Shown one piece after another: positions 16,607-26,434 of a stretch of DNA of 64,000 nt. The stretch spans positions 1-64,000 of the forward strand of contig JAPPLW010000105.1 in assembly GCA_028819345.1 (NCBI GenBank), given 5' to 3'. Both the position numbers and the translations under genes were made by a program. Position 1 is the stretch's first letter. Each line of letters opens with the position of its first letter. The stretch is from a bacterium (GTDB taxonomy: Bacteria; Actinomycetota; Acidimicrobiia; Spongiisociales; ZC4RG35). The notes under the pieces are model-generated. The model had not been told where the DNA came from. It ran no database searches and was given only the letters and a program-made list of their open reading frames with translations.

Positions 16607-18152
16607 CCGGCGCCGATAACGCCTGACCCGGGTTGGGAAGGTGACGGGCCGGCATGAACCTTCGGATCAGCACCGCACCGACCAGCGCCGCGCCCGCCGA
16701 TATCAGCACCGCAATCCCGAGCGCGTCGGTGAACGCCGTCTTGGCGGTGTCGGCCAGGCGGACCGCAGCCTCGCCGGGAAGGTTGGCGGCGATGTGCACC
16801 GCCGCCCCCACCGAGTCTCCCGCTGCCTCCGCCGCCTGGCGAGGGAGACCTTCCAGAGCATCCGCCATGGTGTTGCTGTAGGCGGTGTTGATCACCGACC
16901 CCGTCACCGCCACCCCGAAGGCCCCTGCGACCATGCGGGTGACGTCGTTCATGGCCGAGGCGATCCCGGCATTGGCCTCGGGGACCGCGCCCATCACCGC
17001 GTCGGTGGACGGCGCCATCAGGTTGCCCATCCCGTAGGCCATCGCGAAGAAACTAACTCCCAGCACCCAGTATTCGGTGTCAGGTTCCCAGAAGGAGAAG
17101 GAGACGAGCAACCCGGACAGAATCAAAAGGCCCATCGCCACCACCCGGTTGGTCCCGAGTCTGGCGACCAGCCTATGGCTGGTGCCGGCGCCGACCACCA
17201 TTCCCAGCGGCAGGGGGATCATCCGGACACCCGCCTCCAACGGCGAGTAACCCTGGACGAACTGCAGGTACAGCGACAGCCCGAAGATCACGCCGAACAG
17301 CGAGAAGAACCCGACCGAGATGGCGCCCGCTCCGCCGGAGAAGCGCGGGTTCCTGAAGAACGCCAGGTTGAGCATCGGATGTTCGATCCTTCTCTCCCAG
17401 TACACGAACGCGCCCAGGAGGACCAGGCCCACCACCAGTCCCGACACCACCAGGCCGTCGGTCCAGCCCAGGGCCGGAGCCTCGATGATGGCGAAGACCA
17501 GGATCGACACCGCCGCGATGGACAGCAGGGCGCCGAGGATGTCCAGCCGGGGAGGATCGGGGTCCCGGCTCTCGGGAACCAGGAAGGCCCCGGCCGCCAG
17601 GGCCACCACTGCGATGGGGATGTTGATGAAGAAGACCGAGCCCCACCAGAAGTGCTCGAGGAGATACCCGCCCAGCAGAGGACCGAGGCCGATGCCCATG
17701 CCGGCCACGGCCGCCCAGATTCCGATGGCCTTGCCCCGCTCGTCGCGGGGGAACACGTTGGTGATGATGGAGAGGGTGGAGGGCATGATCAGCGCTCCCC
17801 CTATCCCCATGAGGGCACGGGCGGTGATCAGTTGAGCGCTCGAACCTGCGTAGGCGGCCACCATGCTCGACAGGCCGAAGACGACGATGCCGGCCTGCAG
17901 GGCCCGCTTCCGTCCGAACCTGTCGCCCAGTGACCCCATGGTCAGCAACAGCCCGGCGAACACCAGGATATAGGCGTCGATCATCCACTGGAGGGTGGTG
18001 GCCGTGGCGTTGAATTCTCGCTGGAGGGTAGGGATGGCGACGTTGAGGACAGTGTTGTCCAGCCCGATGATGAGAAGACTGGTGGAGAGGGTCACCAGGG
18101 TGTACCACCGCCTGCGATAGACCACCGAGGTGTCCGGACCCGGACTCTTCAT
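16596..18152 (-). CDS. DHA2-type (EmrB/QacA-like) MFS drug exporter
   Basis: This 518-residue membrane protein has about 14 predicted transmembrane segments. MFS DHA2 landmarks include LDNTVLNVAIPTLQREF at the N-terminus, the loop GSLGDRFGRKRAL, and GLGPLLGGYL in the antiporter-motif region. It would export toxic compounds by proton antiport. The frame is open further upstream, but ATG 18152 is chosen because AGGAGG lies six bases before it. The gene overlaps tetR downstream and has a TetR-type palindrome just upstream, so expression is probably induced by substrate. Confidence 0.94.
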   Translation of the reverse strand: MKSPGPDTSVVYRRRWYTLVTLSTSLLIIGLDNTVLNVAIPTLQREFNATATTLQWMIDAYILVFAGLLLTMGSLGDRFGRKRALQAGIVVFGLSSMVAAYAGSSAQLITARALMGIGGALIMPSTLSIITNVFPRDERGKAIGIWAAVAGMGIGLGPLLGGYLLEHFWWGSVFFINIPIAVVALAAGAFLVPESRDPDPPRLDILGALLSIAAVSILVFAIIEAPALGWTDGLVVSGLVVGLVLLGAFVYWERRIEHPMLNLAFFRNPRFSGGAGAISVGFFSLFGVIFGLSLYLQFVQGYSPLEAGVRMIPLPLGMVVGAGTSHRLVARLGTNRVVAMGLLILSGLLVSFSFWEPDTEYWVLGVSFFAMAYGMGNLMAPSTDAVMGAVPEANAGIASAMNDVTRMVAGAFGVAVTGSVINTAYSNTMADALEGLPRQAAEAAGDSVGAAVHIAANLPGEAAVRLADTAKTAFTDALGIAVLISAGAALVGAVLIRRFMPARHLPNPGQALSAPDAT

Positions 18153-18172
18153 GGCAACCTCCTGATTAGTTA

Positions 18173-18200
18173 CGCTACCGTATCGTATCATACTGTAGCG
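18173..18200. promoter_or_regulatory. TetR operator palindrome upstream of the efflux gene
   Basis: The 28-bp site is made of two 14-base halves, CGCTACCGTATCGT and ATCATACTGTAGCG. The reverse complement of the second matches the first at 11 of 14 positions, with identical CGCTAC ends and an inner GTAT. It lies 20 bp upstream of the pump start codon and about 70 bp upstream of lhr, in the divergent intergenic region. TetR operators commonly have this size and symmetry. Confidence 0.75.
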
Positions 18201-18270
18201 GCTGTTCCGCGCCATGTCAAGTCCCCGCTGGGACCTATTGTCACCGGGATCTCCTACTCTCATTCTGACG

Positions 18271-21200
18271 ATGGCGAAATCGGTCCTGCAGCAGTTCGCA
18301 CCGGCCACCCGGGCGTGGTTCGAGGCGACCTTCGAGTCGCCCACACTCCCCCAGACCCTGGGCTGGCCGGCCATCGCCTCTGGCAGTCACACCCTGATCC
18401 ACGCCCCCACCGGCTCGGGAAAGACCCTGGCCGCTTTCCTGTGGACCCTCGACCGGCTGTGTGACGAGCCCCTCCCGCCCACCGGCGGCCGGTGCCGCCT
18501 GCTCTACATCTCACCGCTCAAGGCGCTCGCCTACGACATCGAACGCAACCTGCGAGCTCCCCTCGCCGGGATCCGGCACGCCGCGGCTCGAGTCGGCGCC
18601 GAACCCCCTCCGGCGCTCACCACCTTCATGCGGACCGGCGACACGCCCGCATCCGATCGCCAGAAAATGCTGCGTCGCCCGCCCGACATTCTCATCACGA
18701 CTCCCGAGTCGCTCTATTTGATGCTCACTTCGGCCGCACGGGAGCGGCTGAAGCCGGTGCGGTGGGTGATAGTCGACGAGGTGCATGCCGTGGCCGGCAC
18801 CAAGCGGGGGGCCCATCTGGCTGTATCCCTGGAGCGATTGGAGGAAATCACCGACGCCCCGCCCCAGCGGATCGGCCTGTCGGCCACCCAGCGTCCCCTG
18901 GAGACCATTGCCCGCTTCCTGGGCGGCGGGACCGTGGAGCACTCCGAGGCGCCCCACCGGCCCCGCCCGGTGGCCATCGTGGACGCCGACCATAGCCGTC
19001 CGCTCGAGCTGGAACTGGTGGTGCCCAGCCGCGACATGACCCAGCCCGAGCCGGTGGGCGAAGGCGAGGAGGCCCGGTCCCGGTCCATCTGGCCTTCCAT
19101 CTACCGGCGATTGCTGGACCTGGTCAACCAGCACACCTCCACCATCGTGTTCACCAACAGCCGACGACTCGCCGAGCGAGTCTGCGCCGAGTTGAACAAC
19201 CTGGCCGAAGATGAGATCGCCCGCGCCCATCACGGGTCGGTGGCACGGCGGCGCCGCTTGGAGATCGAAGACGGCCTCAAGCGCGGACAGCTCCGGGCGG
19301 TGGTGGCAACCTCCTCTCTGGAGTTGGGCATCGACATGGGAGCGGTGGACCTGGTCGTCCAGATCGAGGCGCCCACCAGCGTGGCTTCCGGCCTCCAGCG
19401 GGTGGGGCGCTCCGGGCACCAGGTCGGTGGGACCAGCCGGGCCAAGCTGTTTCCCAAGTACCGGGGGGACCTGCTCACCTCGACAGTGGTCGCCCAGCGC
19501 ATGCGGAACGGACAGGTGGAGAGCACCGTCATCCCCTCCAATCCCCTTGACGTGGCGGCCCAGCAGATCGTGGCCGCGGTGGTCGCCTCCGAACGCAGCG
19601 TTGACGATCTGTACCTCATGTTGCGCCGGGCGGCTCCCTTCGCCGACCTCTCCCGGGAGGTGTTCCTGGCCACCCTGGACATGCTGGCCGGACGCTATCC
19701 GTCCGATCTCTTCGCCGAACTCCGGCCCCGGGTGGTGTGGGACCGGATGGAGGACACCGTCAAACCCCGGTCGGGCGCCAGGCAACTGGCGGTGACCAAC
19801 GCCGGAGTGATTCCCGACCGGGGCCTCTACCGCGTCCAACTCCCCGACGGCAGCCGGGTTGGGGAACTCGATGAGGAGATGGTCTATGAGTCCCGGCCCG
19901 GCGACGTCTTTCTCCTCGGGTCCTCCTCGTGGCGGATCGGCGAGATCACCCATGACCGGATAGAGGTGACCCCGGCGCCGGGCGTACCGGGCCAGATGCC
20001 GTTCTGGCGGGGAGACACGATAGGGCGATCGGCCGAGACCGGGCTGGCGATCGGCAGGTTCCTGCGGGAGACCTCCGCCCTGGCCCCGGAGGAAGCGGAA
20101 CGTCGCCTCACAGAAGAGGTGGGCCTCGACCAGTGGGCCGCCCGGAACCTGGTTGCTTACCTGGAGGACCAGCAGACCTCGGGCAGCGCTCTCCCCAACG
20201 ACCGGACCGTGGTCGTAGAACGCTTCCGGGACGAGATCGGGGACTGGAGAATGGTGGTCCTCTCTCCGTTGGGGGCGCGGGTCCACGCCCCCTGGGCGAT
20301 GGCCGCCATTGGCCATCTCCGTTCCCGGTACGGAGTCGAGATCGACGCGGCATGGTCGGACGACGGGATTATCTTCCGCTTCCCCGATGCGGACGATCCC
20401 CCCTCCGCCGACGACATCCTGCTCACCCCCGACCAGGTCTCCGACCTGCTGATGGACCACCTGTCGGGCACCGCCCTGTTCGCCTCCCGGTTCCGGGAAG
20501 CAGCCGGGCGCGCCCTCCTGCTGCCTCGCCGGCGCCCCGGGTACCGCACCCCCCTCTGGCTTCAACGACGGCGGGCCGCCGATCTCTTGTCGGTTGCCCG
20601 CCGGTTCGACTCCTTCCCGATCGTCCTCGAGACCTACCGGGAGGTGCTGCAGGACGACTTCGACCTCCCCTATCTGCGGTCCCTGCTCACCGACCTCCGC
20701 AGCCGCAAGGTGCGGTTGGTGGAGACAGAACTTCTCCAAGCCTCGCCCTTCGCGACCTCCTTGATGCAGGCCTTCCTGGCGGGCTTCCTCTACGAGACCG
20801 ACGGACCGGCCGCGGAGCGAAAGGCCATGGCCATCACCCTGGACCGCCATCTTCTCTCCCAACTGCTCGGAGAAGGAGAGATCGGAGAACTGATCTCGCC
20901 GGACGTGGTCGCCTCCCTGGAGTCGGAACTTCAGCACCTCACCGAAGAACGGCAGGTGCGAGGGGCCGACGGAGTCCATGACCTGTTACGCCGGTTGGGT
21001 CCTCTGACCCGATCCGATCTGGAGCTACGCGCCCATGGAGCAGGCGCCGCGCTGGAAGAGCTTCGAGACGCCCGGCGGGTGATCCCCGTGACCGTGGCAG
21101 CCCGCCCGGTGTGGGCGGCGGTCGAGGATGCAGCCCGTCTCCGGGACGCCCTGGGATGTCAACTGCCGCCCGGGGTCCCGGCGGCGTTCTCCGAGCCCGT

Positions 21201-22644
21201 CGAGGACCCGCTGGGAGACGTGGTTTCCCGCTATGCCCGCACCCACGGCCCCTTCCCGGCCTCCCAGGCAGCCGGAGCCCTGGGCCTGCCCACCGCGGTG
21301 ACCGAGGAAGTGCTCTCCCGTTTGGCGGGCGAGGCAAGAGTGGTCGGAGGGGTGTTCCGGGCCGGTGGGCCGCCCGAGTGGGTGGACTCCGAGGTTCTCA
21401 GAAGGCTCAAGCGCCGCTCGCTGGCTTCCCTGCGCCGCCAGGTGGAGCCCGTCGACACGGCGTCGCTCGCCCGGTTCCTCTCCGCATGGCACCGGGTGGG
21501 AGACGATCCTCCCGGCGGCCCCGGTTCGCTGCTGGAAACCATCGCGCAGATGCAAGGCTATCCGGTTCCCGCCTCCATGCTGGAGAACGACATCCTGGCG
21601 GCCCGCCACTCCAATCCCACGCCGCGGCTAGACCAGTTGCTGGCGGAGGGCCGGGTGATCTGGGTAGGGAGGGGGTCCCTGGGACGGCGGGACGGGAAGG
21701 TGGCCCTCTACCTGCGGGACCGGTTCGGCCAACTCGATTCCGGGGGACCGGAGGACCCCCCCGACCTGCCCCTTCACCGGGCCATCCGCCAGCACCTCGA
21801 GGGACGGGGGGCGTCCTTCTTCGCGGAGATCCTCCAGGCCGCCGGCGGCGACGATCTCTCCGCTGTGGTAGACGCCCTGTGGGACCTGGTGTGGGCCGGA
21901 CTGGTGACCAACGACAGCCTCCACCCCCTCCGGGCGCATCTCCGCGCCCGGCGCTCCCCCACCGGTCGCCGCAGGAACATGGCCTTTCCCCCGGACACGG
22001 CAGGAAGGTGGTCGTTGGTGCCCAGCCGGTCCGGCGAAGGCCCGCCCTCGGCCACCGAGCATTTCGCCGCCCTTGGGATCCAACTCCTCGACCGGCACGG
22101 GATCGTAACCCGATCGGTGGTGGCCGCGGAAGGCATACCGGGAGGCTTCACCGGCATTTACCCGGTGATGGCTCGTCTGGAAGAGACCGGCAAGTCCAGG
22201 CGCGGCTACTTCATCGAGGGCCTGGGAGGGGCCCAGTTCGCCTTGGCGGGAGCGGTCGACCGCCTCCGGGAGGAATCCGAACCCCGGCTCGTGGTGCTGG
22301 CGGCCACCGATCCCGCCAACCCCTACGGAGCGGCGATCCCCTGGCCCAAGCTCCCCGAGGTCCGCTTTGCCAGGGCCGCGGGATGTTATGTGGCGCTCTG
22401 GAACGGAGAACTGGCCGCCTTCTTGAACCACCGCCGGCTGACCGTGCGGGACCTCGACGGCCTGACGTCCCGTACGCTGGCTGCAGGGCTGGCCAAGCTG
22501 GGGAGTCGCCACCGTCGATTCCGGATAGACCGGATCAACGACCTCCCTGCCCCCGAGCACCCCCTCGCCCCGGCCCTCCAGGGCGAGGGTTTCGCCATCA
22601 GCTTGAAGGGTTTGGGCCTTCCCGCCACGGCCAGACGCTATTGA
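18271..22644 (+). CDS. lhr: Lhr-type large superfamily-2 ATP-dependent helicase
   Basis: Lhr is a long 3'-5' DNA/DNA:RNA helicase of repair; full-length forms are about 1500 residues and this one is 1457. Near the N-terminus lie HAPTGSGKTLAAFLW (Walker A), a DEVH box in VIVDEVHAVAGTKRGAHL, and LSATQRP (motif III). TSSLELGIDMGAVDLVVQ and QRVGRSGHQ are motifs V and VI. The long C-terminal part, with winged-helix and Lhr-specific segments, is present. ATG 18271 (MAKSVLQQFAPATRAWF) is chosen over an earlier ATG at 18214 because relatives begin with this block. It is divergent from the efflux gene, and its 3' end overlaps the convergent deacetylase gene by 47 bp. Confidence 0.94.
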   Translation: MAKSVLQQFAPATRAWFEATFESPTLPQTLGWPAIASGSHTLIHAPTGSGKTLAAFLWTLDRLCDEPLPPTGGRCRLLYISPLKALAYDIERNLRAPLAGIRHAAARVGAEPPPALTTFMRTGDTPASDRQKMLRRPPDILITTPESLYLMLTSAARERLKPVRWVIVDEVHAVAGTKRGAHLAVSLERLEEITDAPPQRIGLSATQRPLETIARFLGGGTVEHSEAPHRPRPVAIVDADHSRPLELELVVPSRDMTQPEPVGEGEEARSRSIWPSIYRRLLDLVNQHTSTIVFTNSRRLAERVCAELNNLAEDEIARAHHGSVARRRRLEIEDGLKRGQLRAVVATSSLELGIDMGAVDLVVQIEAPTSVASGLQRVGRSGHQVGGTSRAKLFPKYRGDLLTSTVVAQRMRNGQVESTVIPSNPLDVAAQQIVAAVVASERSVDDLYLMLRRAAPFADLSREVFLATLDMLAGRYPSDLFAELRPRVVWDRMEDTVKPRSGARQLAVTNAGVIPDRGLYRVQLPDGSRVGELDEEMVYESRPGDVFLLGSSSWRIGEITHDRIEVTPAPGVPGQMPFWRGDTIGRSAETGLAIGRFLRETSALAPEEAERRLTEEVGLDQWAARNLVAYLEDQQTSGSALPNDRTVVVERFRDEIGDWRMVVLSPLGARVHAPWAMAAIGHLRSRYGVEIDAAWSDDGIIFRFPDADDPPSADDILLTPDQVSDLLMDHLSGTALFASRFREAAGRALLLPRRRPGYRTPLWLQRRRAADLLSVARRFDSFPIVLETYREVLQDDFDLPYLRSLLTDLRSRKVRLVETELLQASPFATSLMQAFLAGFLYETDGPAAERKAMAITLDRHLLSQLLGEGEIGELISPDVVASLESELQHLTEERQVRGADGVHDLLRRLGPLTRSDLELRAHGAGAALEELRDARRVIPVTVAARPVWAAVEDAARLRDALGCQLPPGVPAAFSEPVEDPLGDVVSRYARTHGPFPASQAAGALGLPTAVTEEVLSRLAGEARVVGGVFRAGGPPEWVDSEVLRRLKRRSLASLRRQVEPVDTASLARFLSAWHRVGDDPPGGPGSLLETIAQMQGYPVPASMLENDILAARHSNPTPRLDQLLAEGRVIWVGRGSLGRRDGKVALYLRDRFGQLDSGGPEDPPDLPLHRAIRQHLEGRGASFFAEILQAAGGDDLSAVVDALWDLVWAGLVTNDSLHPLRAHLRARRSPTGRRRNMAFPPDTAGRWSLVPSRSGEGPPSATEHFAALGIQLLDRHGIVTRSVVAAEGIPGGFTGIYPVMARLEETGKSRRGYFIEGLGGAQFALAGAVDRLREESEPRLVVLAATDPANPYGAAIPWPKLPEVRFARAAGCYVALWNGELAAFLNHRRLTVRDLDGLTSRTLAAGLAKLGSRHRRFRIDRINDLPAPEHPLAPALQGEGFAISLKGLGLPATARRY

Positions 22645-23458
22645 ATGTCCCGCAAGGAGTGACGGCCACAAGTCCCCCCCTCGGCCAGGCAAGTGAGAAC
22701 GCACAAACCGCCGGCTCGACGGACAATGGGTTGGTCCGGCACAGCAATCCGAACCGGTAACCGTCCTCCAACAAGGTGGGAATGATGATGTCCAGGGCGG
22801 AAACCGTGCGGGACCGCGGACCACCCCCATCATGAAGGAGCACCACCGATCCCGGAGCCACCCGGCGCAACACCCTTCTGGCGATCCCCTCCGCCGAGAT
22901 GTCGGTCCAGTCGGCGCCGCTCGCATCCCACAGTTCGATGGTGAGCCCCAACTCATTCGCCCACTTCTCCACCTTGGAATTGGTGGCGCCGTAGGGAGGC
23001 CGCAAACAGGTGGCCTGCGTCTTGGTGGCATAGAGCAGTTCGGTCTGGGTCCGGTTCATGTCCCTTATGAATTCCCTGCGGTCGAATTCCGTGAGGGTGT
23101 CATGATTCCAGGCATGCGATTGGATGGAATGGCCTTCCGCAACTATCTGCCGTGCGGCGTCCGGCCACCTCCGCACCATGTCGCCCACCACGAAGAAGGT
23201 GGCCTTGATCTCATAGGAAGCCAGGACCTCCAGCACCTGGGGTGTGTAGACGGGGTGAGGCCCGTCGTCGAAGGTGAGGTAGACGACCGGTGCGGGGTCC
23301 TCGACCGGCCGCGGCGGCGGAGCCGGGTCCTCGGGGTGCGAAAGGGGTACCCGGTCGCCGTGGAAACCGGAGACAACGCCCCCTCCGGACGGTCCGATAC
23401 CCAACAGGACCGCCAGTGCCACGGCGGCCGCCAATGGGATTTTGCCAGAACCGATCAC
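22598..23458 (-). CDS. secreted polysaccharide deacetylase (NodB domain)
   Basis: The protein is 286 residues with an N-terminal hydrophobic export segment (AAAVALAVLLGIGPSGGGVV). The NodB catalytic domain shows TFDDGPHPVYT (motif 1, Asp pair), SHAWNHDTL (motif 2, metal-binding His pair), RPPYGATN (motif 3) and a late VVLLHDGGG (motif 5). It would remove acetyl groups from peptidoglycan or another envelope glycan outside the cell. The last codons overlap the end of lhr on the other strand. The start is the ATG at 23458. Confidence 0.93.
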   Translation of the reverse strand: MIGSGKIPLAAAVALAVLLGIGPSGGGVVSGFHGDRVPLSHPEDPAPPPRPVEDPAPVVYLTFDDGPHPVYTPQVLEVLASYEIKATFFVVGDMVRRWPDAARQIVAEGHSIQSHAWNHDTLTEFDRREFIRDMNRTQTELLYATKTQATCLRPPYGATNSKVEKWANELGLTIELWDASGADWTDISAEGIARRVLRRVAPGSVVLLHDGGGPRSRTVSALDIIIPTLLEDGYRFGLLCRTNPLSVEPAVCAFSLAWPRGGLVAVTPCGTFNSVWPWREGPNPSS

Positions 23459-23707
23459 GCTTGCATCGAATGGTAAGAACGAACCGGCTTAATCCCGACC
23501 AATAAACGCCAGGCGGCCCGGCCTGACGAGATTGTGACCAGCGGGAACGCCCCTCGGGGCGGCAATAGGGTGAGGAAAAAAGACCTTGGCTAATCTATCC
23601 GTACACACAACGGGCCTGGTCTTTCGCCTTCCACGGCAACCCAGGGGAACCCGTGTGAATAGAATGAAACCACCAAGCGAAAGGTTAAGGAACAGGAAGG
23701 AGAACAG
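23459..23707. promoter_or_regulatory. region upstream of the TRAP binding-protein gene
   Basis: This 249-bp gap separates two divergent genes and must hold their promoters. Near 23579-23633 an inverted repeat (AAAGACC ... GGTCTTT) with a loop of roughly 37-40 bases lies upstream of the TRAP gene; it could be an operator or a leader hairpin. A good ribosome binding site, AAGGAG, precedes the TRAP start at 23708. No coding signal is seen. Confidence 0.35.
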
Positions 23708-24928
23708 ATGGTAAGCAAGAACCCAGGACCGTCCCTGGAAGAGACGATCGAGACCAAGGTCGACCGGCGGGACTTTCTGAAGAAAGCCGGGATGACCGTG
23801 GCAGCCGGTGGTCTTCTGACCGCCGTGGCTGCCTGTGCAAGCGAAGACGAAGAAGCGCCGGCCACCACCGCCGCGCCGGCCACCACTGCGGCCCAGGAGG
23901 CCGCCGAGGTGGTGGCGGCGGAGGGCGGTCCGGAGATCGAGTGGGAGATGGGCACCAGTTGGCCGCTGTCTCTCGACACGATCTACGGCGGAGCGGTCGA
24001 CTTCGCCGAGCGGGTCAGCAAGCTGAGCGGCGGACGCTTCCGGATCACACCCCGGGCGGGAGGCGAACTCGTCCCCGGCCTGGAGGTGCTCCAGAACGTC
24101 CAGCAGGACGCCATCCCGGCCGGTCACACGGCCTCCTATTACTACGTGGGCCTCAGCCCGGCAACGGCGTTCTCGACCGCACTGCCGTTCGGACTCACCT
24201 ATCGCCAGCAGAACGCGTGGATGTACGAGGGAGGCGGACTGCCTCTGATGCGGGACTTCTACGCCGACCGTTTCGGCGTGATCAACTTCCCGGCCGGGAA
24301 CACCGGCGTGCAGATGGGCGGTTGGTTCAACAAGGAGATCAACTCTCTGGCCGATCTGGAGGGTCTGCGCATGCGGATCCCCGGCTTCGGCGGCAAGGTT
24401 TTGGAGCGGCTGGGGGTCACCGTCCAGGTGCTGCCCGGAGGAGAGATCTTCCAAGCCCTCCAGACCGGCGCCATCGACGCCACCGAGTGGGTGGGACCCT
24501 ACGACGACACCACCATGGGATTCCACCAGGTGTCCACGTACTACTACTACCCCGGGTGGTGGGAGCCGGGCCCGCAGCTGGATACGTTCATCCCGCTGTC
24601 CCGCTGGAACGATCTCCCCGAGGAGTACCAGGCGATCGTCGAAGCGGCCGCCTACGGGGCCAACGCCACCATGATGGCCCGCTACGACGCCAAGAACCCG
24701 GTTTCCCTGCAGGAGATCATCCAGTCGGACATCGAGTTGCGTCCATTCCCGGATGACGTGATGCAGGCATCCGAGGATGCGGCCTTCGAGTTGTTCGACG
24801 AGACGGCGGCGGCCGATGACGACTTCGCCACGATCTACGGGCAGTGGAAGGAATTCCGCGCCGGGATCACCCAGTGGCACGGCCTCGCCGAGACCGCCAT
24901 GGTCAGCTGGACCGGTCGCAGGACGTAG
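23708..24928 (+). CDS. TRAP transporter solute-binding lipoprotein (DctP family, Tat-exported)
   Basis: The 406-residue extracytoplasmic receptor belongs to a tripartite TRAP transporter. The N-terminus has a twin-arginine motif (DRRDFLKKAG, residues 19-28) and a lipobox ending at Cys43 (VAAC), so it is probably folded in the cytoplasm, exported by Tat and lipid-anchored. A low-complexity Glu/Ala/Thr linker precedes the binding domain. TWPLSLDTIYGGA-like text, LEGLRMRIPGFGGKVLERLG and GAIDATEWVGPYDD are DctP family features; the latter includes the region that contacts substrate carboxylates. The substrate cannot be told. AAGGAG precedes the ATG. The permease genes lie just downstream but on the opposite strand. 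Confidence 0.93.
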   Translation: MVSKNPGPSLEETIETKVDRRDFLKKAGMTVAAGGLLTAVAACASEDEEAPATTAAPATTAAQEAAEVVAAEGGPEIEWEMGTSWPLSLDTIYGGAVDFAERVSKLSGGRFRITPRAGGELVPGLEVLQNVQQDAIPAGHTASYYYVGLSPATAFSTALPFGLTYRQQNAWMYEGGGLPLMRDFYADRFGVINFPAGNTGVQMGGWFNKEINSLADLEGLRMRIPGFGGKVLERLGVTVQVLPGGEIFQALQTGAIDATEWVGPYDDTTMGFHQVSTYYYYPGWWEPGPQLDTFIPLSRWNDLPEEYQAIVEAAAYGANATMMARYDAKNPVSLQEIIQSDIELRPFPDDVMQASEDAAFELFDETAAADDDFATIYGQWKEFRAGITQWHGLAETAMVSWTGRRT

Positions 24929-24947
24929 TAGATCCTCTCACCAACCA

Positions 24948-24979
24948 AAGGAGGGACGGGCGCCTGCCCGTCCCTCCTT
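24948..24979 (+). terminator. strong hairpin between convergent TRAP genes
   Basis: Two perfectly complementary 14-base arms, AAGGAGGGACGGGC and GCCCGTCCCTCCTT, are separated by a four-base loop. They lie 20 bp after the binding-protein stop codon and 54 bp past the end of the convergent permease gene. The arm ends in TT and is followed by CAATTTGG, so the T-run is weak, but symmetry allows termination from both directions. Confidence 0.75.
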
Positions 24980-25032
24980 CAATTTGGCAGAAACCAGGCC
25001 ATGACGCCGCAACCGGGTCGGATCTACAGACC

Positions 25033-26397
25033 TCAGCCCACCACGCTCGGCAGCCAGATCACGGTCTGGGGGAAGATCATCACCAGCACCAGCGCCACAC
25101 CCTGGAGGACCATGAAAGGCAAGGCGCCCCGGTGGATGTCAATCGTTCTCACCTCCGGAGGGGCCACACTCTGCAGGTAGAAGAGGGAGAAGCCCACCGG
25201 AGGGGAGATGAAGGCCATGTTGAGGTTGATCGCCATCATCACGGTGAACCAGACCATCAAGGCCGGAAGGGTGTCGAAGGGGGTGACTCCGGTTTCGAAC
25301 AGCACTCTCACCGCGGGGACGAAGATGGGCATCACTATGAAGGTGATCTCGATGAACTCCAGGTTGATCCCCAATAGGAACACGGCGATGTTGGCGATGA
25401 TGATGAACCCCCAGAACCCTCCGGGAAGACCGGTGAGGATCTCCTGAGCGAGGCGCTGGCCGCCCAGTTGATCGAAGATCAGTTGGAAGAAGGTCGAGCA
25501 GAAGAGGATCATCAGGACCAGGCCGGTGATGTTGGCCGTGGAGCGTGACGCCCCGACCAGGACGGAGCGGTTCAGGTTGCGGTTGGCGGCCGCCAGGGCG
25601 ACGGCGGCGGTGGCGCCCACCGCACCCGCCTCGGTGGGGGTGGCGATGCCGGTGAAGATCGAGCCCAGCACCGCCAGGATGAGCAGTATCACCGGCACGA
25701 CCGCGATCAGGAGTTCTCTCGCGAGGCGCAGGCCCCGGATGGTCCGGGCCTCGTCGGGAAGGGCGGGCGCCGCGTCGGGGTCCTTGTAGGCGCGGTAGAT
25801 GACGTAGAGACCGTAAATGGCGGCCAACATGAAGCCCGGGACCATGGCGCCCAGGAACAGGTCCCCAACCGACACTCCCACCACCTGGGCCAGGAGGATC
25901 AGAACCAGGGAGGGCGGCAGGAGCTGGGCCAGAGTCCCCGAAGCGGTGATCAGCCCGGTGGCAAGGCGGTGATCGTAACCGTAGCGCACCATGGTGGGAA
26001 GAGACAGGAGGCCCATGACGATCACGGTGGCCGCCACCACGCCGGTGGCCGCCGCCAGCATGGCCCCGACCAGGACCACCGTCAGACCCAGCCCCCCCTT
26101 CAAGCGCCCCAGCGCCATGCCGATGGTGGTCAGCATCCGTTCGGCCAAGCCGGACTTCTCCAGTATCGCCCCCATGTAGACGAAGAAGGGAACAGCCAGC
26201 AGGGTGAAGTTGTCCACCGCCTTGAACCATCTGCTGAACAGGATGATCAACCGGTTGAAGTCGAACTCGCCCAGGAGGATCCCGATGGCCCCGAACACGA
26301 TGGCGGTGCCCGCGAACGAGAACGCCACCGGATACCCCGCCAGCAGCAGGACCAGGAAGACCGCGAACATGATGATGGCGAGCCACTCGACGCTCAT
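25033..26397 (-). CDS. dctM: TRAP transporter large permease (DctM family)
   Basis: This 454-residue integral membrane protein has about 12-13 hydrophobic segments and is the substrate-translocating subunit of a TRAP transporter. Features of the DctM/ion-transporter superfamily include [21 protein letters not shown] near the N-terminus, [20 protein letters not shown], and the late [19 protein letters not shown]-type segment with [10 protein letters not shown]. It uses a sodium or proton gradient to move a solute delivered by the binding protein. It follows dctQ by 37 bp in a two-gene operon and converges on the binding-protein gene. Start ATG at 26397. Confidence 0.94.
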   Translation of the reverse strand: MSVEWLAIIMFAVFLVLLLAGYPVAFSFAGTAIVFGAIGILLGEFDFNRLIILFSRWFKAVDNFTLLAVPFFVYMGAILEKSGLAERMLTTIGMALGRLKGGLGLTVVLVGAMLAAATGVVAATVIVMGLLSLPTMVRYGYDHRLATGLITASGTLAQLLPPSLVLILLAQVVGVSVGDLFLGAMVPGFMLAAIYGLYVIYRAYKDPDAAPALPDEARTIRGLRLARELLIAVVPVILLILAVLGSIFTGIATPTEAGAVGATAAVALAAANRNLNRSVLVGASRSTANITGLVLMILFCSTFFQLIFDQLGGQRLAQEILTGLPGGFWGFIIIANIAVFLLGINLEFIEITFIVMPIFVPAVRVLFETGVTPFDTLPALMVWFTVMMAINLNMAFISPPVGFSLFYLQSVAPPEVRTIDIHRGALPFMVLQGVALVLVMIFPQTVIWLPSVVG

Positions 26398-26434
26398 CAG
26401 CCGGTCCTCGTCGTTCCTGTGGAGTTGGCTCGCA

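Noticed and set aside
18511-20979. An 822-codon minus-strand frame opposite lhr
   Set aside because: Antisense of all conserved Lhr motifs, with composition typical of a high-GC shadow frame.
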